Assembly: GCA_018224345.1 (NCBI GenBank)
Contig: JAGTUW010000033.1
Coordinates: 1 to 36,752 of the forward strand
DNA: 36,752 bases
Reading direction: 5' to 3'
From: Bacteroidota bacterium
Lineage (GTDB): Bacteria; Bacteroidota; Ignavibacteria; SZUA-365
Below are positions 8,322 to 15,198 of this stretch, piece by piece. The position numbers and the translations under genes were made by a program. The notes under the pieces were generated by a model. That model was not told the origin of the DNA. It searched no databases and saw nothing but the letters and a program-made list of their open reading frames with translations. The first letter of the stretch is position 1. Each line of letters opens with the position of its first letter.

Positions 8322-10001
8322 ATGGCGACCTCAGAAAACCGCTTTCGATATCTGCGCAACGCGCGAAGGGTTTCCCAGGGACTGTTCTTTCTCCTGTTCA
8401 TGGTGCTGTTACTGCAGACCAATATCGATGCGCTGGATTCGCCGGATGAATTGCCGCAGATATCCGCACCGGTGGATTTCTTTCTCGAAATCAATCCCCT
8501 CATTGCCGTGACGACTGTGTTGTCCACACACACACTGTATCGCAATCTGATACTGGCTGTCGTTCTTATTGTCGCCACATTGTTCCTCGGAAGGTTTTTC
8601 TGTGGGTGGGTGTGTCCGATGGGGAGTATCAATCACGCCCTCGCCGCGATCAAGTCGCGACGCATGAAGGGTCGTCATCGTATCGGGCAGAATGCATGGA
8701 AACCATATCAGCGATGGAAATACGGTATACTCGTTGTAATGCTGGGTGCCGCGCTGGCAGGTTCTGCACTGGCAGGACTGCTTGATCCTATCTCTCTGCT
8801 GACCCGTTCGATGGCGCTTCTCGTACTGCCCGCCTACAATGTGTTGACGCAGGATGTCTACAGCTGGAGTCTGCACGCACAGCTCGGCGCATTCGACTTT
8901 CTGCTGACACCTGTTTCCTGGGTGACCTATGCCACGTTGATACGGGCCGAGCAGGTCGTGTTTCATCACACATTTCTGATACTGTTGTTGTTCGTCGGTA
9001 TTCTTGTCGCCAATCGCTTCATCACGCGTTTCTGGTGTCGCGGACTTTGTCCCCTGGGCGCATTGCTCGGCGTGTTCTCCAAGGTATCCATCGTCAGCCT
9101 CGAAAAACGCACGGCGCTGTGTACGGACTGCAACCGTTGCGCATTGCATTGTCAGGGAGGAGACAATCCGAAGCCGGGTGATACCTGGCATAAAACCGAA
9201 TGTCATCTTTGCATGAATTGCGTGGCAAGCTGCCCCGAGGCGGGAATCGCCTTCCGCTTTTTCCCGCAACGCGAGCAGACCACAACAGCGGTCAACATTT
9301 CCCGTCGCGCCGTGCTCGCCTCGGCGGGGGCGGGGATGCTGGCGATTCCTGTTCTCCGCACCGCAACGCATCCTGATCGTCCTTCAGATCCGACACTCGT
9401 CAGACCACCGGGGTCCCTGCATGAACGGGAGTTCCTCACTCGCTGCATCCGATGTGGAGAATGCATGAATGTCTGCCCCAACAACGCCTTGCACCCGACG
9501 TTCATGCAGGCGGGCGCCGAGGGGATATGGTCGCCCATGCTGATTCCCCGTATCGGGTATTGTGAACCCACCTGTGTGCTGTGTTCGCAGGTCTGTCCTA
9601 CCGGGGCGATTGATGAAATTACTGAGGAAGAAAAGGCCTGGGTGCCGACTGCCGGCAAGCAGGAAACCGACGGACCGCCAATTCGCATCGGAATTGCGTT
9701 CTATGACACCGGGCGCTGCCTCCCGTACGCCATGGCAAGGGAGTGCATTGTCTGTGAAGAATGGTGTCCGACGACTCCCAAATCAATTTATTTCGAAGAA
9801 GTGGAGCAGCGTGATCGAGACGGAAACTACATGTATCTGAAGCTTCCGCGCGTGGATCCCGGGATTTGTGTGGGATGCGGTGCCTGCACCTTTGCCTGTC
9901 CGGTGAAAGGTGCGCCCGCAATTTATGTCACTCCTGTCGGCGAGACGCGCAATCCGCAGAATAGGATTCTTCTGGAAGATCAATCACCCGGGAGGCAATG
10001 A
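8322..10001 (+). CDS. NapH/NapG-like membrane polyferredoxin fusion
   Basis: This 559-aa Fe-S protein looks like two known modules joined. The first 320 residues resemble NapH/CcoG-type quinol-side proteins: several membrane helices, the paired CGWVCP and CRGLCP motifs, then two ferredoxin-type sites (CTDCNRCALHC and CHLCMNCVASCP). At 325-345 comes SRRAVLASAGAGMLAIPVL, a twin-arginine-like stretch (Arg328-Arg329 plus a hydrophobic run). The rest resembles NapG/MauM with further Cys groups: CIRCGECMNVCP, CVLCSQVCP, CIVCEEWCP and CVGCGACTFACP. It could pass electrons from the quinone pool across the membrane to an exported partner, plausibly the DUF362 protein encoded just upstream; this is inference. 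Its stop overlaps the next start (ATGA). Confidence 0.88.
   Translation: MATSENRFRYLRNARRVSQGLFFLLFMVLLLQTNIDALDSPDELPQISAPVDFFLEINPLIAVTTVLSTHTLYRNLILAVVLIVATLFLGRFFCGWVCPMGSINHALAAIKSRRMKGRHRIGQNAWKPYQRWKYGILVVMLGAALAGSALAGLLDPISLLTRSMALLVLPAYNVLTQDVYSWSLHAQLGAFDFLLTPVSWVTYATLIRAEQVVFHHTFLILLLFVGILVANRFITRFWCRGLCPLGALLGVFSKVSIVSLEKRTALCTDCNRCALHCQGGDNPKPGDTWHKTECHLCMNCVASCPEAGIAFRFFPQREQTTTAVNISRRAVLASAGAGMLAIPVLRTATHPDRPSDPTLVRPPGSLHEREFLTRCIRCGECMNVCPNNALHPTFMQAGAEGIWSPMLIPRIGYCEPTCVLCSQVCPTGAIDEITEEEKAWVPTAGKQETDGPPIRIGIAFYDTGRCLPYAMARECIVCEEWCPTTPKSIYFEEVEQRDRDGNYMYLKLPRVDPGICVGCGACTFACPVKGAPAIYVTPVGETRNPQNRILLEDQSPGRQ
9991..9995 (+). promoter_or_regulatory. Ribosome binding site deciding the permease start
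   Basis: GGAGG sits only 2 nt before the first ATG (9998) but 5 nt before the second (10001). Spacing therefore favours the second ATG of the ATGATG pair. It lies inside the end of the polyferredoxin gene, as expected for coupled translation. Confidence 0.6.
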
Positions 10002-12118
10002 TGAGACAGAAGGCAGGGCAGAAGAGGCTACGGAAGGAATTGCGATTGTTCGATGTGTTTGCCATCGCTACGGGTGCCACGTTGAGTGCGGGGTTTTTTA
10101 TTTTGCCGGGGATTGCGGCTGCACAGGCCGGACCAGCGATGATACTCAGCTACCTGATCGCGGCGATTCCGCTGATCCCCGCGATGTTCTGTACGGTAGA
10201 ACTTGCCACGGCAATGCCACGCGCAGGTGGCGCATACTACTTTCTGGACAGGACACTCGGTCCTGTCACGGGAGTCATCGGTGGGCTGGGATCCTGGTTG
10301 TCGATGATACTCAAAGTGGCATTCGCACTTGTCGGTATGGGCGCCTACATCGCGTTGTTCTTTCCACAGTTGCCGATTATTCCGGTTGGCGTTTCCTTCG
10401 CGATTGCCATTGCATTGCTCAACATGTTCGGTACGGGGAAGAGTGGACGTCTGCAGGTGCTGATGGTGCTCGGTCTGCTGCTGATACTGCTCCTGTTTAT
10501 CGGTGATGGCGTCATGCATGTTCAGGCGGATTACTTCGAAGGCTTTTTCGATGCAGGGACCGCGAACATTCTTTCCACTGCCGGTCTCGTGTACATCAGT
10601 TATGCCGGTGTCACGAAGGTGACCAGTCTCTCGGAGGAAATCGAGAATCCTGAACGCAACCTGCCGCGCGGGATTTTTCTCGCACTGGGTACCGCGCTGA
10701 TCATGTACGCACTCGGGACGTTGGTGATGGTCGGTGTCCTCCCCATGAAGGAACTTGCCGGGAGTCTGACACCGGCAGCAGCGGCGGCGGAACGCATATT
10801 CGGCCGTCCCGGAATCATCATTATTTCCATCGCTGCATTGGCGAGTTTTGTTTCCGTGGCCAATGCCGGGATGCTCAGCGCATCACGTTTTCCGTTGGCT
10901 ATGGCACGAGATCACCTGCTTCCACGTGTTTTCTATCGACTCGGAGCGCACGGCACTCCTGTTGTATCGATTCTGACAACACTGGGTATCACCGTGCTGA
11001 TCATTGTCTTTCTCAAACCCGTCGGTATAGCAAAGCTTGCGAGCTCGTTTCAACTTCTGATGTTCGCCCTGATATCACTTGCGGTCATTGTCATGCGTGA
11101 GAGTCATATCGCTTCCTATGACCCTGGCTACAAGACACCCTGGTATCCGTGGACCCCGTTGATCGGTATTTTTACACCCATCGTACTGGTTGTGAAAATG
11201 GGATTACCGGCGATTCTTTTCACCGTGGTACTCATCGCCAGTGGTATCGTCTGGTATGCCTTCTATGCCAGGGGCAAGACGGCGCGGACAGGAGCGATTT
11301 TTCATGTGTTCGAACGTCTCGGACGCCTCCGGTATCGTGGGCTTGACTCCGAATTGCGTGGCATACTCAAGGAAAAAGGACTGCGTGAAGACGATCCTTT
11401 CGATCAGATCGTCGCACGCAGTATGGTTATCGATATCAAGGAGTCGGTGGAATTCGAGGATGTCGTCGGTCGTGTCTCCCTCTGGCTCTCTCATGTGATC
11501 CCGCATACATCCCGCGAGATCGCACGGCAGTTTCTCGAAGGCACACGTATCGGAGCCACACCGGTCACACACGGGGTCGCCCTCCCGCATTTGCGTGTGG
11601 CCGGACTCACCGAAGCGGAGATGATACTGGTGCGCGCGCGCCAGGGGGTGCACATCGCGTTCAACAACCCGCTTACCGGACATGATGAGGAGGAGAACGT
11701 CAGCGCAACGTTTTTCCTTATAAGTCCGGAAAATGATCCCGGTCAGCATCTCCGGATTCTGGCGCAGATTGCCGGGAGGGTGGACGATGACAACTTCATC
11801 CGGATCTGGGAATCCGCCGAATCCGAACAGGAACTCAAGGAAGCGCTCCTGCACGATGAACGTTCGGTCGCACTCAGTGTCCGGCGGAACGATGCAACTG
11901 TGGTGTTGATGAATCACTCCCTTCGGGATATCGATCTGCCGGAAGGCTGTCTGGTTACATGGCTGCGCCGGGGTGAACAAGTGATCGTCCCCCGCGGCAG
12001 TACCGTCATCCATGAAGACGACCGCCTGACCATTATCGGTGACCCGCAGGCGATCCGCCATGTCCGTGAAACCTATCTGCAAGGAAAGAGAGGGAAACAC
12101 CGGCGTCCAAAACAATAA
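10001..12118 (+). CDS. APC-family permease fused to PTS EIIA-like and RCK_C-like domains
   Basis: About 705 aa. The first 430 residues are an amino-acid/polyamine/organocation (APC) permease of about 12 helices, with the early FAIATGATLSAGFFILPG unwound-helix motif and PRAGGAYYFL, both typical of the superfamily. Residues of about 460-610 resemble a fructose/nitrogen-type PTS EIIA domain, including TPVTHGVALPHLRV, where His530 matches the phospho-accepting His. The last 80 residues (LPEGCLVTWLRRGEQVIVPRGSTVIHEDDRLTIIGD) match the RCK_C/TrkA-C ligand-binding fold. The cytoplasmic tail probably gates transport by phosphorylation or ligand binding; the substrate is unknown. Related APC-EIIA fusions exist in other bacteria. 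No EI or HPr gene is in the window. The ORF track includes one extra upstream ATG. Confidence 0.88.
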   Translation: MRQKAGQKRLRKELRLFDVFAIATGATLSAGFFILPGIAAAQAGPAMILSYLIAAIPLIPAMFCTVELATAMPRAGGAYYFLDRTLGPVTGVIGGLGSWLSMILKVAFALVGMGAYIALFFPQLPIIPVGVSFAIAIALLNMFGTGKSGRLQVLMVLGLLLILLLFIGDGVMHVQADYFEGFFDAGTANILSTAGLVYISYAGVTKVTSLSEEIENPERNLPRGIFLALGTALIMYALGTLVMVGVLPMKELAGSLTPAAAAAERIFGRPGIIIISIAALASFVSVANAGMLSASRFPLAMARDHLLPRVFYRLGAHGTPVVSILTTLGITVLIIVFLKPVGIAKLASSFQLLMFALISLAVIVMRESHIASYDPGYKTPWYPWTPLIGIFTPIVLVVKMGLPAILFTVVLIASGIVWYAFYARGKTARTGAIFHVFERLGRLRYRGLDSELRGILKEKGLREDDPFDQIVARSMVIDIKESVEFEDVVGRVSLWLSHVIPHTSREIARQFLEGTRIGATPVTHGVALPHLRVAGLTEAEMILVRARQGVHIAFNNPLTGHDEEENVSATFFLISPENDPGQHLRILAQIAGRVDDDNFIRIWESAESEQELKEALLHDERSVALSVRRNDATVVLMNHSLRDIDLPEGCLVTWLRRGEQVIVPRGSTVIHEDDRLTIIGDPQAIRHVRETYLQGKRGKHRRPKQ

Positions 12119-12230
12119 CATCCTCTCCGTTTCAATATAAAAAACAGCCCGGTACTGCACGGCGTCTTGAGGCAGCTGTTCTTCCCGGTTTATCCCACAG
12201 TATTTGCCACAACAGACAGGAGCACAACTC

Positions 12231-13043
12231 ATGAACAACTTTCTGGCGTATCTCGAACAAACAGTGCGCCTCTACGCGATGGATATCGTCCTTGCCATCG
12301 TCATTGTCATTCTCGGACGCTGGGTGGCGAAGGCGGTGGTAAAGCTTGTTGAACGCATCATGACGAAGCGGGAGATTGACCCTATGCTGGGGCGTTTTGC
12401 CGGCAGTCTGGTGTTCGCTCTGCTCATGGCCGTGGTCATCATTGCTGCGCTCGGCCAGCTCGGGATTGAAACCACCTCCCTGGTCGCTATCGTCGGTGCG
12501 GCGGGACTGGCCATTGGCCTGGCGCTGCAGGGCTCACTCGCGAATCTTGCCGCGGGGGTGATGCTGATTGTGTTTCGTCCATTCAAGGCAGGAGAATACG
12601 TCGAAGCGGGCGGTGTCTCAGGTACCGTCAATACGATTTCCATTTTCCACACCACACTGATAACACCCGACAACAAACGTGTGATTCTGCCGAACGCCCA
12701 GATCACATCGGACAGCATCACCAACTACACGGCCGAGGACAGACGGCGCATCGACATGGTATTCGGTATCGGCTACGGTGACGATATCAAACGGGCCAAG
12801 GAAGTGATCGATGCAGTCCTGTCTGAAGATGAGCGCATTCTCAAGGACCCTGCTCCCACGGTTGGCATCATGGAGCTTGGATCCAGCAGTGTCGACTTTG
12901 TCGTCCGCCCCTGGGTACGCACTTCAGATTACTGGAGCGTATTTTTCAGTCTCAATGAACAGATGAAATTGCGTTTCGACGCTGAAGGCATCAGTATTCC
13001 CTTCCCGCAACGCGACGTACATCTCTATCAACATACAGGTTGA
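12231..13043 (+). CDS. mscS: Small-conductance mechanosensitive channel, MscS type
   Basis: A 270-aa inner-membrane channel of E. coli MscS size that opens under membrane tension to release solutes during osmotic downshock. Three membrane helices are visible. The pore-lining third helix has the Gly/Ala packing pattern (GLAIGLALQGSLANLAAGVMLIVFRPF), followed by the beta domain (GEYVEAGGVSGTV, ITPDNKRVILPNAQI) and the alpha/beta C-terminal part ending in SIPFPQRDVHL, the usual MscS ending. The ORF track starts at a TTG (12204). I use the ATG at 12231 because AGGAG (12218-12222) lies 8 nt before it. It follows the permease gene after 112 bp and may be co-transcribed with it. Confidence 0.95.
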   Translation: MNNFLAYLEQTVRLYAMDIVLAIVIVILGRWVAKAVVKLVERIMTKREIDPMLGRFAGSLVFALLMAVVIIAALGQLGIETTSLVAIVGAAGLAIGLALQGSLANLAAGVMLIVFRPFKAGEYVEAGGVSGTVNTISIFHTTLITPDNKRVILPNAQITSDSITNYTAEDRRRIDMVFGIGYGDDIKRAKEVIDAVLSEDERILKDPAPTVGIMELGSSSVDFVVRPWVRTSDYWSVFFSLNEQMKLRFDAEGISIPFPQRDVHLYQHTG

Positions 13044-13068
13044 ATCCACTACGCAATTTGCGTATGTT
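13040..13068 (+). promoter_or_regulatory. Putative sodB promoter with embedded palindrome
   Basis: TTGAAT (13040-13045, over the mscS stop) and TATGTT (13063-13068) are 17 bp apart and could be -35 and -10 boxes for sodB. The spacer is nearly filled by the perfect 15-bp palindrome TACGCAATTTGCGTA (13050-13064), the arrangement expected of a repressor site. The same palindrome followed by six T's could alternatively terminate the mscS transcript. Confidence 0.4.
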
Positions 13069-13072
13069 TTTT
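13050..13072 (+). terminator. Possible mscS terminator (alternative reading of the palindrome)
   Basis: TACGC-AATTT-GCGTA is a 5-bp stem followed within two bases by TTTTTT (13067-13072), just after the mscS stop. The stem is short, so it would be a weak terminator. The same bases are discussed as an operator inside the putative sodB promoter. Confidence 0.35.
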
Positions 13073-13116
13073 ATGAAGCCATCATTGTGCTCTTACCAAT
13101 ATCCACGGAGGATTCC

Positions 13117-13707
13117 ATGGCCTTTCAGCTCCCTGAATTGCCTTTTTCAAAGGACGCGCTCACACCGTTTCTCAGTCCGGAAACCTTTGATTATCATCAC
13201 GGCAAGCATCATGCCGCGTATGTAAACAATGCGAACGGCCTGGTTGCGGACACACCGTATGACAACATGACACTTGAAGCCGTCATTCGTACCGCCGCCG
13301 CAGAGAAGGCGACAGGATTGTTCAACAATGCCGCGCAGATCTGGAACCATACGTTTTTCTGGAATTGTATGTCGCCATCGGGTGGTGGCGCTCCCGGAGG
13401 ACGGATCGGTGAACTGATCACACGTGATTTCGGAACATTCGATGCATTCAAAAAACAATTCACAAAAGCTGCAGTCACGCTGTTCGGTTCCGGATGGGCC
13501 TGGTTGACTGTCGATGAGAGTGGCAGTCTCGAACTTCTGCAATTGTCGAATGCGGACACCCCGATTGTGCACAACAAGACCGCGTTGCTGACTATCGATG
13601 TCTGGGAACATGCCTATTACATTGACTATCGCAATGCACGTCCCAAATTTGTTGAAGGCTTCTGGGATGTCGTCAACTGGCAGCATGTCAATGACATTCT
13701 CGGCTGA
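13117..13707 (+). CDS. sodB: Superoxide dismutase, Fe type
   Basis: The 196-aa enzyme converts superoxide to peroxide and oxygen in the cytoplasm. Metal ligands by alignment with E. coli SodB are His27 (in YHHGKHH), His78 (NHTFFW), Asp161 and His165 (DVWEHAYY). Gln74 in NNAAQIWNHTFFWN matches the active-site Gln that E. coli FeSOD places at position 69, which favours iron; metal-flexible enzymes exist in related bacteria, so manganese use is not excluded. The track ORF starts 30 nt earlier; the ATG at 13117 is preceded by GGAGG (13107-13111) at 5 nt and aligns with the usual MxFELPxLP start. A hairpin-type terminator follows directly, so it ends this plus-strand run. Confidence 0.97.
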   Translation: MAFQLPELPFSKDALTPFLSPETFDYHHGKHHAAYVNNANGLVADTPYDNMTLEAVIRTAAAEKATGLFNNAAQIWNHTFFWNCMSPSGGGAPGGRIGELITRDFGTFDAFKKQFTKAAVTLFGSGWAWLTVDESGSLELLQLSNADTPIVHNKTALLTIDVWEHAYYIDYRNARPKFVEGFWDVVNWQHVNDILG

Positions 13708-13710
13708 GCT

Positions 13711-13740
13711 GTTGTTGCGACAGTCCGCAACAATTTGTCT
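13711..13740 (+). terminator. Rho-independent-type terminator after sodB
   Basis: TTGTTGCG-ACAGTC-CGCAACAA gives an 8-bp perfect stem with a 6-nt loop, starting 5 bases after the sodB stop and followed by TTTGTCT. The T-run is interrupted, so efficiency may be moderate. Confidence 0.6.
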
Positions 13741-13882
13741 CTGACCCTTTGCCCAGGACCCTGGATGTGGGCGCTGTCACTCAGGAAAACCCCGCTACGC
13801 CCCTGTCTCCGGTCCCACCGGTCGGTTCAGGTGCCCAAGTATGTGGCAGAAAGGGCAGATCATCAGCACGCACGGAGTTCTG

Positions 13883-13898
13883 TACGCACAGGTGCGTA
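13883..13898. repeat. Inverted repeat TACGCAC-AG-GTGCGTA
   Basis: A 7-bp perfect inverted repeat with a 2-bp centre in the 236-bp gap between the convergent sodB and beta-barrel genes. Its half-site TACGCA is shared with the palindrome upstream of sodB. It could be a second protein site or a hairpin near the end of the minus-strand gene; no T-run supports a terminator. Confidence 0.4.
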
Positions 13899-13943
13899 TT
13901 GGCTGTGCGCGGTCATGCTGTCCAGTGATATACGCAGAGGTTG

Positions 13944-14873
13944 TTATTTCCTCAATTTCAGTCTGTAGGCGGCACCCAGGCCGATAAAGAAGTCGCTGTG
14001 GGCAATGGAGGAATAGGCGGGTTGTAATGAAGTCGCGCCGGGTTGTCCTATACCGAAGCCGAGCAGGGCATCGATGATCAGATCCTCGTCGAGGGCGAAG
14101 GCGAGGCCGGCATTGACAATGTGCAGCACCGGATCATGCGCATGGATGTGCATACCGTATTCGAAGAAGAGATTCATCCGTGTATCGAGATCGAGGGCGA
14201 GCATCGCGGAGGCATAACCCATGGGAGTGGGTGTGAAACCGTCCCATGAGAGTCCGCCGCAATAACCGAGAGACAGATCGGCAGCGGGAGTGTGGGAAAA
14301 GCTCATCGCGATATCCGGTGCAGGCTGGGCGATATCGAACCAGGATGAGGCCGATGAAGGCAGCGCCACTGAAACAAGGAAGGCCGATTCCGGAAACCAG
14401 CCGCGTTCAGACGAAAGTTTTGTCTTGATTCCGACTGAGAATACGTTCAGTCCGGAAGCTTCATCTTCCTCAACAGTCCCGGATCTTCGACCGCGCGCGA
14501 AATACTCTGGATCATAGCGCCAGGAATTTACCATATACATCCCTGCAAGGCGCAGTTCTACACCTTCCCGGATTCCAAGACGCAACATCATCGCAGGTAC
14601 CTGCCAGACCATATTATTGAACACCTCACCACCGTCGAACGTCCCTTCCACGCGCGCAGGCGTAAACGACGCGCGATCCATTGACAGACCTCCCTCGATA
14701 TGCAGATACCCTGCCCCGGCCACCCCGGTGCTCCAGGTCTGCCCGGGACGTTCCGGGACGAACATGCTCTGCTGTGCCGCAAGCGGAAATGTGAAGCTGT
14801 ACATGGAAAGGGCGAGCATGATACAAAAAACGCAGCGCTGGTGGATTCGGGTCATCGGAATGTAAGGTCGCAT
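13944..14873 (-). CDS. Exported beta-barrel-like outer membrane protein
   Basis: About 309 aa from the ATG at 14873. An N-terminal signal (CVFCIMLALSMYSFTFPLAA) is followed by alternating short hydrophobic/aromatic strands and a C-terminal FFIGLGAAYRLKLRK, as in outer membrane barrels. Segments such as RLGIREGVELRL, VGIKTKL and DIAMSFSH, with an SADLSLGY-like strand, are reminiscent of the transporter/porin-like family annotated as MetA-pathway of phenol degradation (PF13557), but this is from memory of the family pattern. The track ORF runs 25 codons further upstream into an AT-rich, poorly coding region. The gene stands alone, convergent with sodB and divergent from the PHP gene. The function is unknown. 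Confidence 0.7.
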   Translation of the reverse strand: MRPYIPMTRIHQRCVFCIMLALSMYSFTFPLAAQQSMFVPERPGQTWSTGVAGAGYLHIEGGLSMDRASFTPARVEGTFDGGEVFNNMVWQVPAMMLRLGIREGVELRLAGMYMVNSWRYDPEYFARGRRSGTVEEDEASGLNVFSVGIKTKLSSERGWFPESAFLVSVALPSSASSWFDIAQPAPDIAMSFSHTPAADLSLGYCGGLSWDGFTPTPMGYASAMLALDLDTRMNLFFEYGMHIHAHDPVLHIVNAGLAFALDEDLIIDALLGFGIGQPGATSLQPAYSSIAHSDFFIGLGAAYRLKLRK

Positions 14874-14960
14874 ATCTGTTCCAGAAAAATGGAATTGAAC
14901 AATGTGCAAGAAATAATCAAAGGAAAAAACCATTGAAGAAAAAAACACTTAAGAAAAAAC

Positions 14961-15081
14961 CACAAAATCACTAAATCACGAATAAAGAGCACGAAAAGGG
15001 TTGCAGAGCGCTCCTTATTCCATAATAAGCGCTCGAGAAACTTTTTGTGTCTTGCTGTCTTCGTGCCTTCGTGTCCAAAAA
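14961..15081. repeat. Nested imperfect inverted-repeat element
   Basis: The core GAGCGC-TCC-TTATT-CCAT-AATAA-GCGCTC (15006-15034) folds into an 11-bp stem with a 3-nt bulge. It is flanked by arms that roughly mirror each other: CACGAATAAAGAGCACGAAAAG on the left, and on the right a stretch whose reverse complement reads GACACGAAGGCACGAAGACAG then CAAGACACAAAAAG. CACGAAG-rich arms of this type are, from memory, scattered in many environmental bacterial genomes. It is best read as a small non-coding repeat element. Exact limits are uncertain. Confidence 0.5.
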
Positions 15082-15149
15082 GCGGACAGCGCAGATTGTT
15101 CACCCACACTGACCCACACTGGACCCACACTTTCCACCTTGTATTTTCA

Positions 15150-15182
15150 CGTGTACAGTGCTACATTTTCTTTTTGTACACG
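15150..15182. promoter_or_regulatory. Inverted repeat over a possible PHP-gene promoter
   Basis: CGTGTAC (15150-15156) and GTACACG (15176-15182) are perfect 7-bp inverted copies 19 nt apart, flanking a TACATT (15162-15167) that could be a -10 box with TTGTAT 17 bp upstream. The PHP gene ATG follows 16 bases later. Confidence 0.3.
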
Positions 15183-15198
15183 ATGCGGCTTTTCGCAT

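Larger units (their letters stand above)
14874..15198. other. Gene-free divergent region before the PHP gene
   Basis: This 325-bp region has an AT-rich left part (poly-A tracts at 14930-14960), a nested inverted-repeat element (14961-15081), three copies of ACCCACACT (15102, 15112, 15123), and an inverted repeat CGTGTAC...GTACACG (15150-15182) close to the PHP start. A weak promoter-like pair TTGTAT-17-TACATT (15139-15167) overlaps the last. I see no gene here. Confidence 0.6.

Noticed and set aside
13735-13968. 77-aa plus-strand ORF after sodB
   Set aside because: It has no ribosome site, no recognisable sequence, lies after a likely terminator, and overlaps the end of the minus-strand barrel gene.
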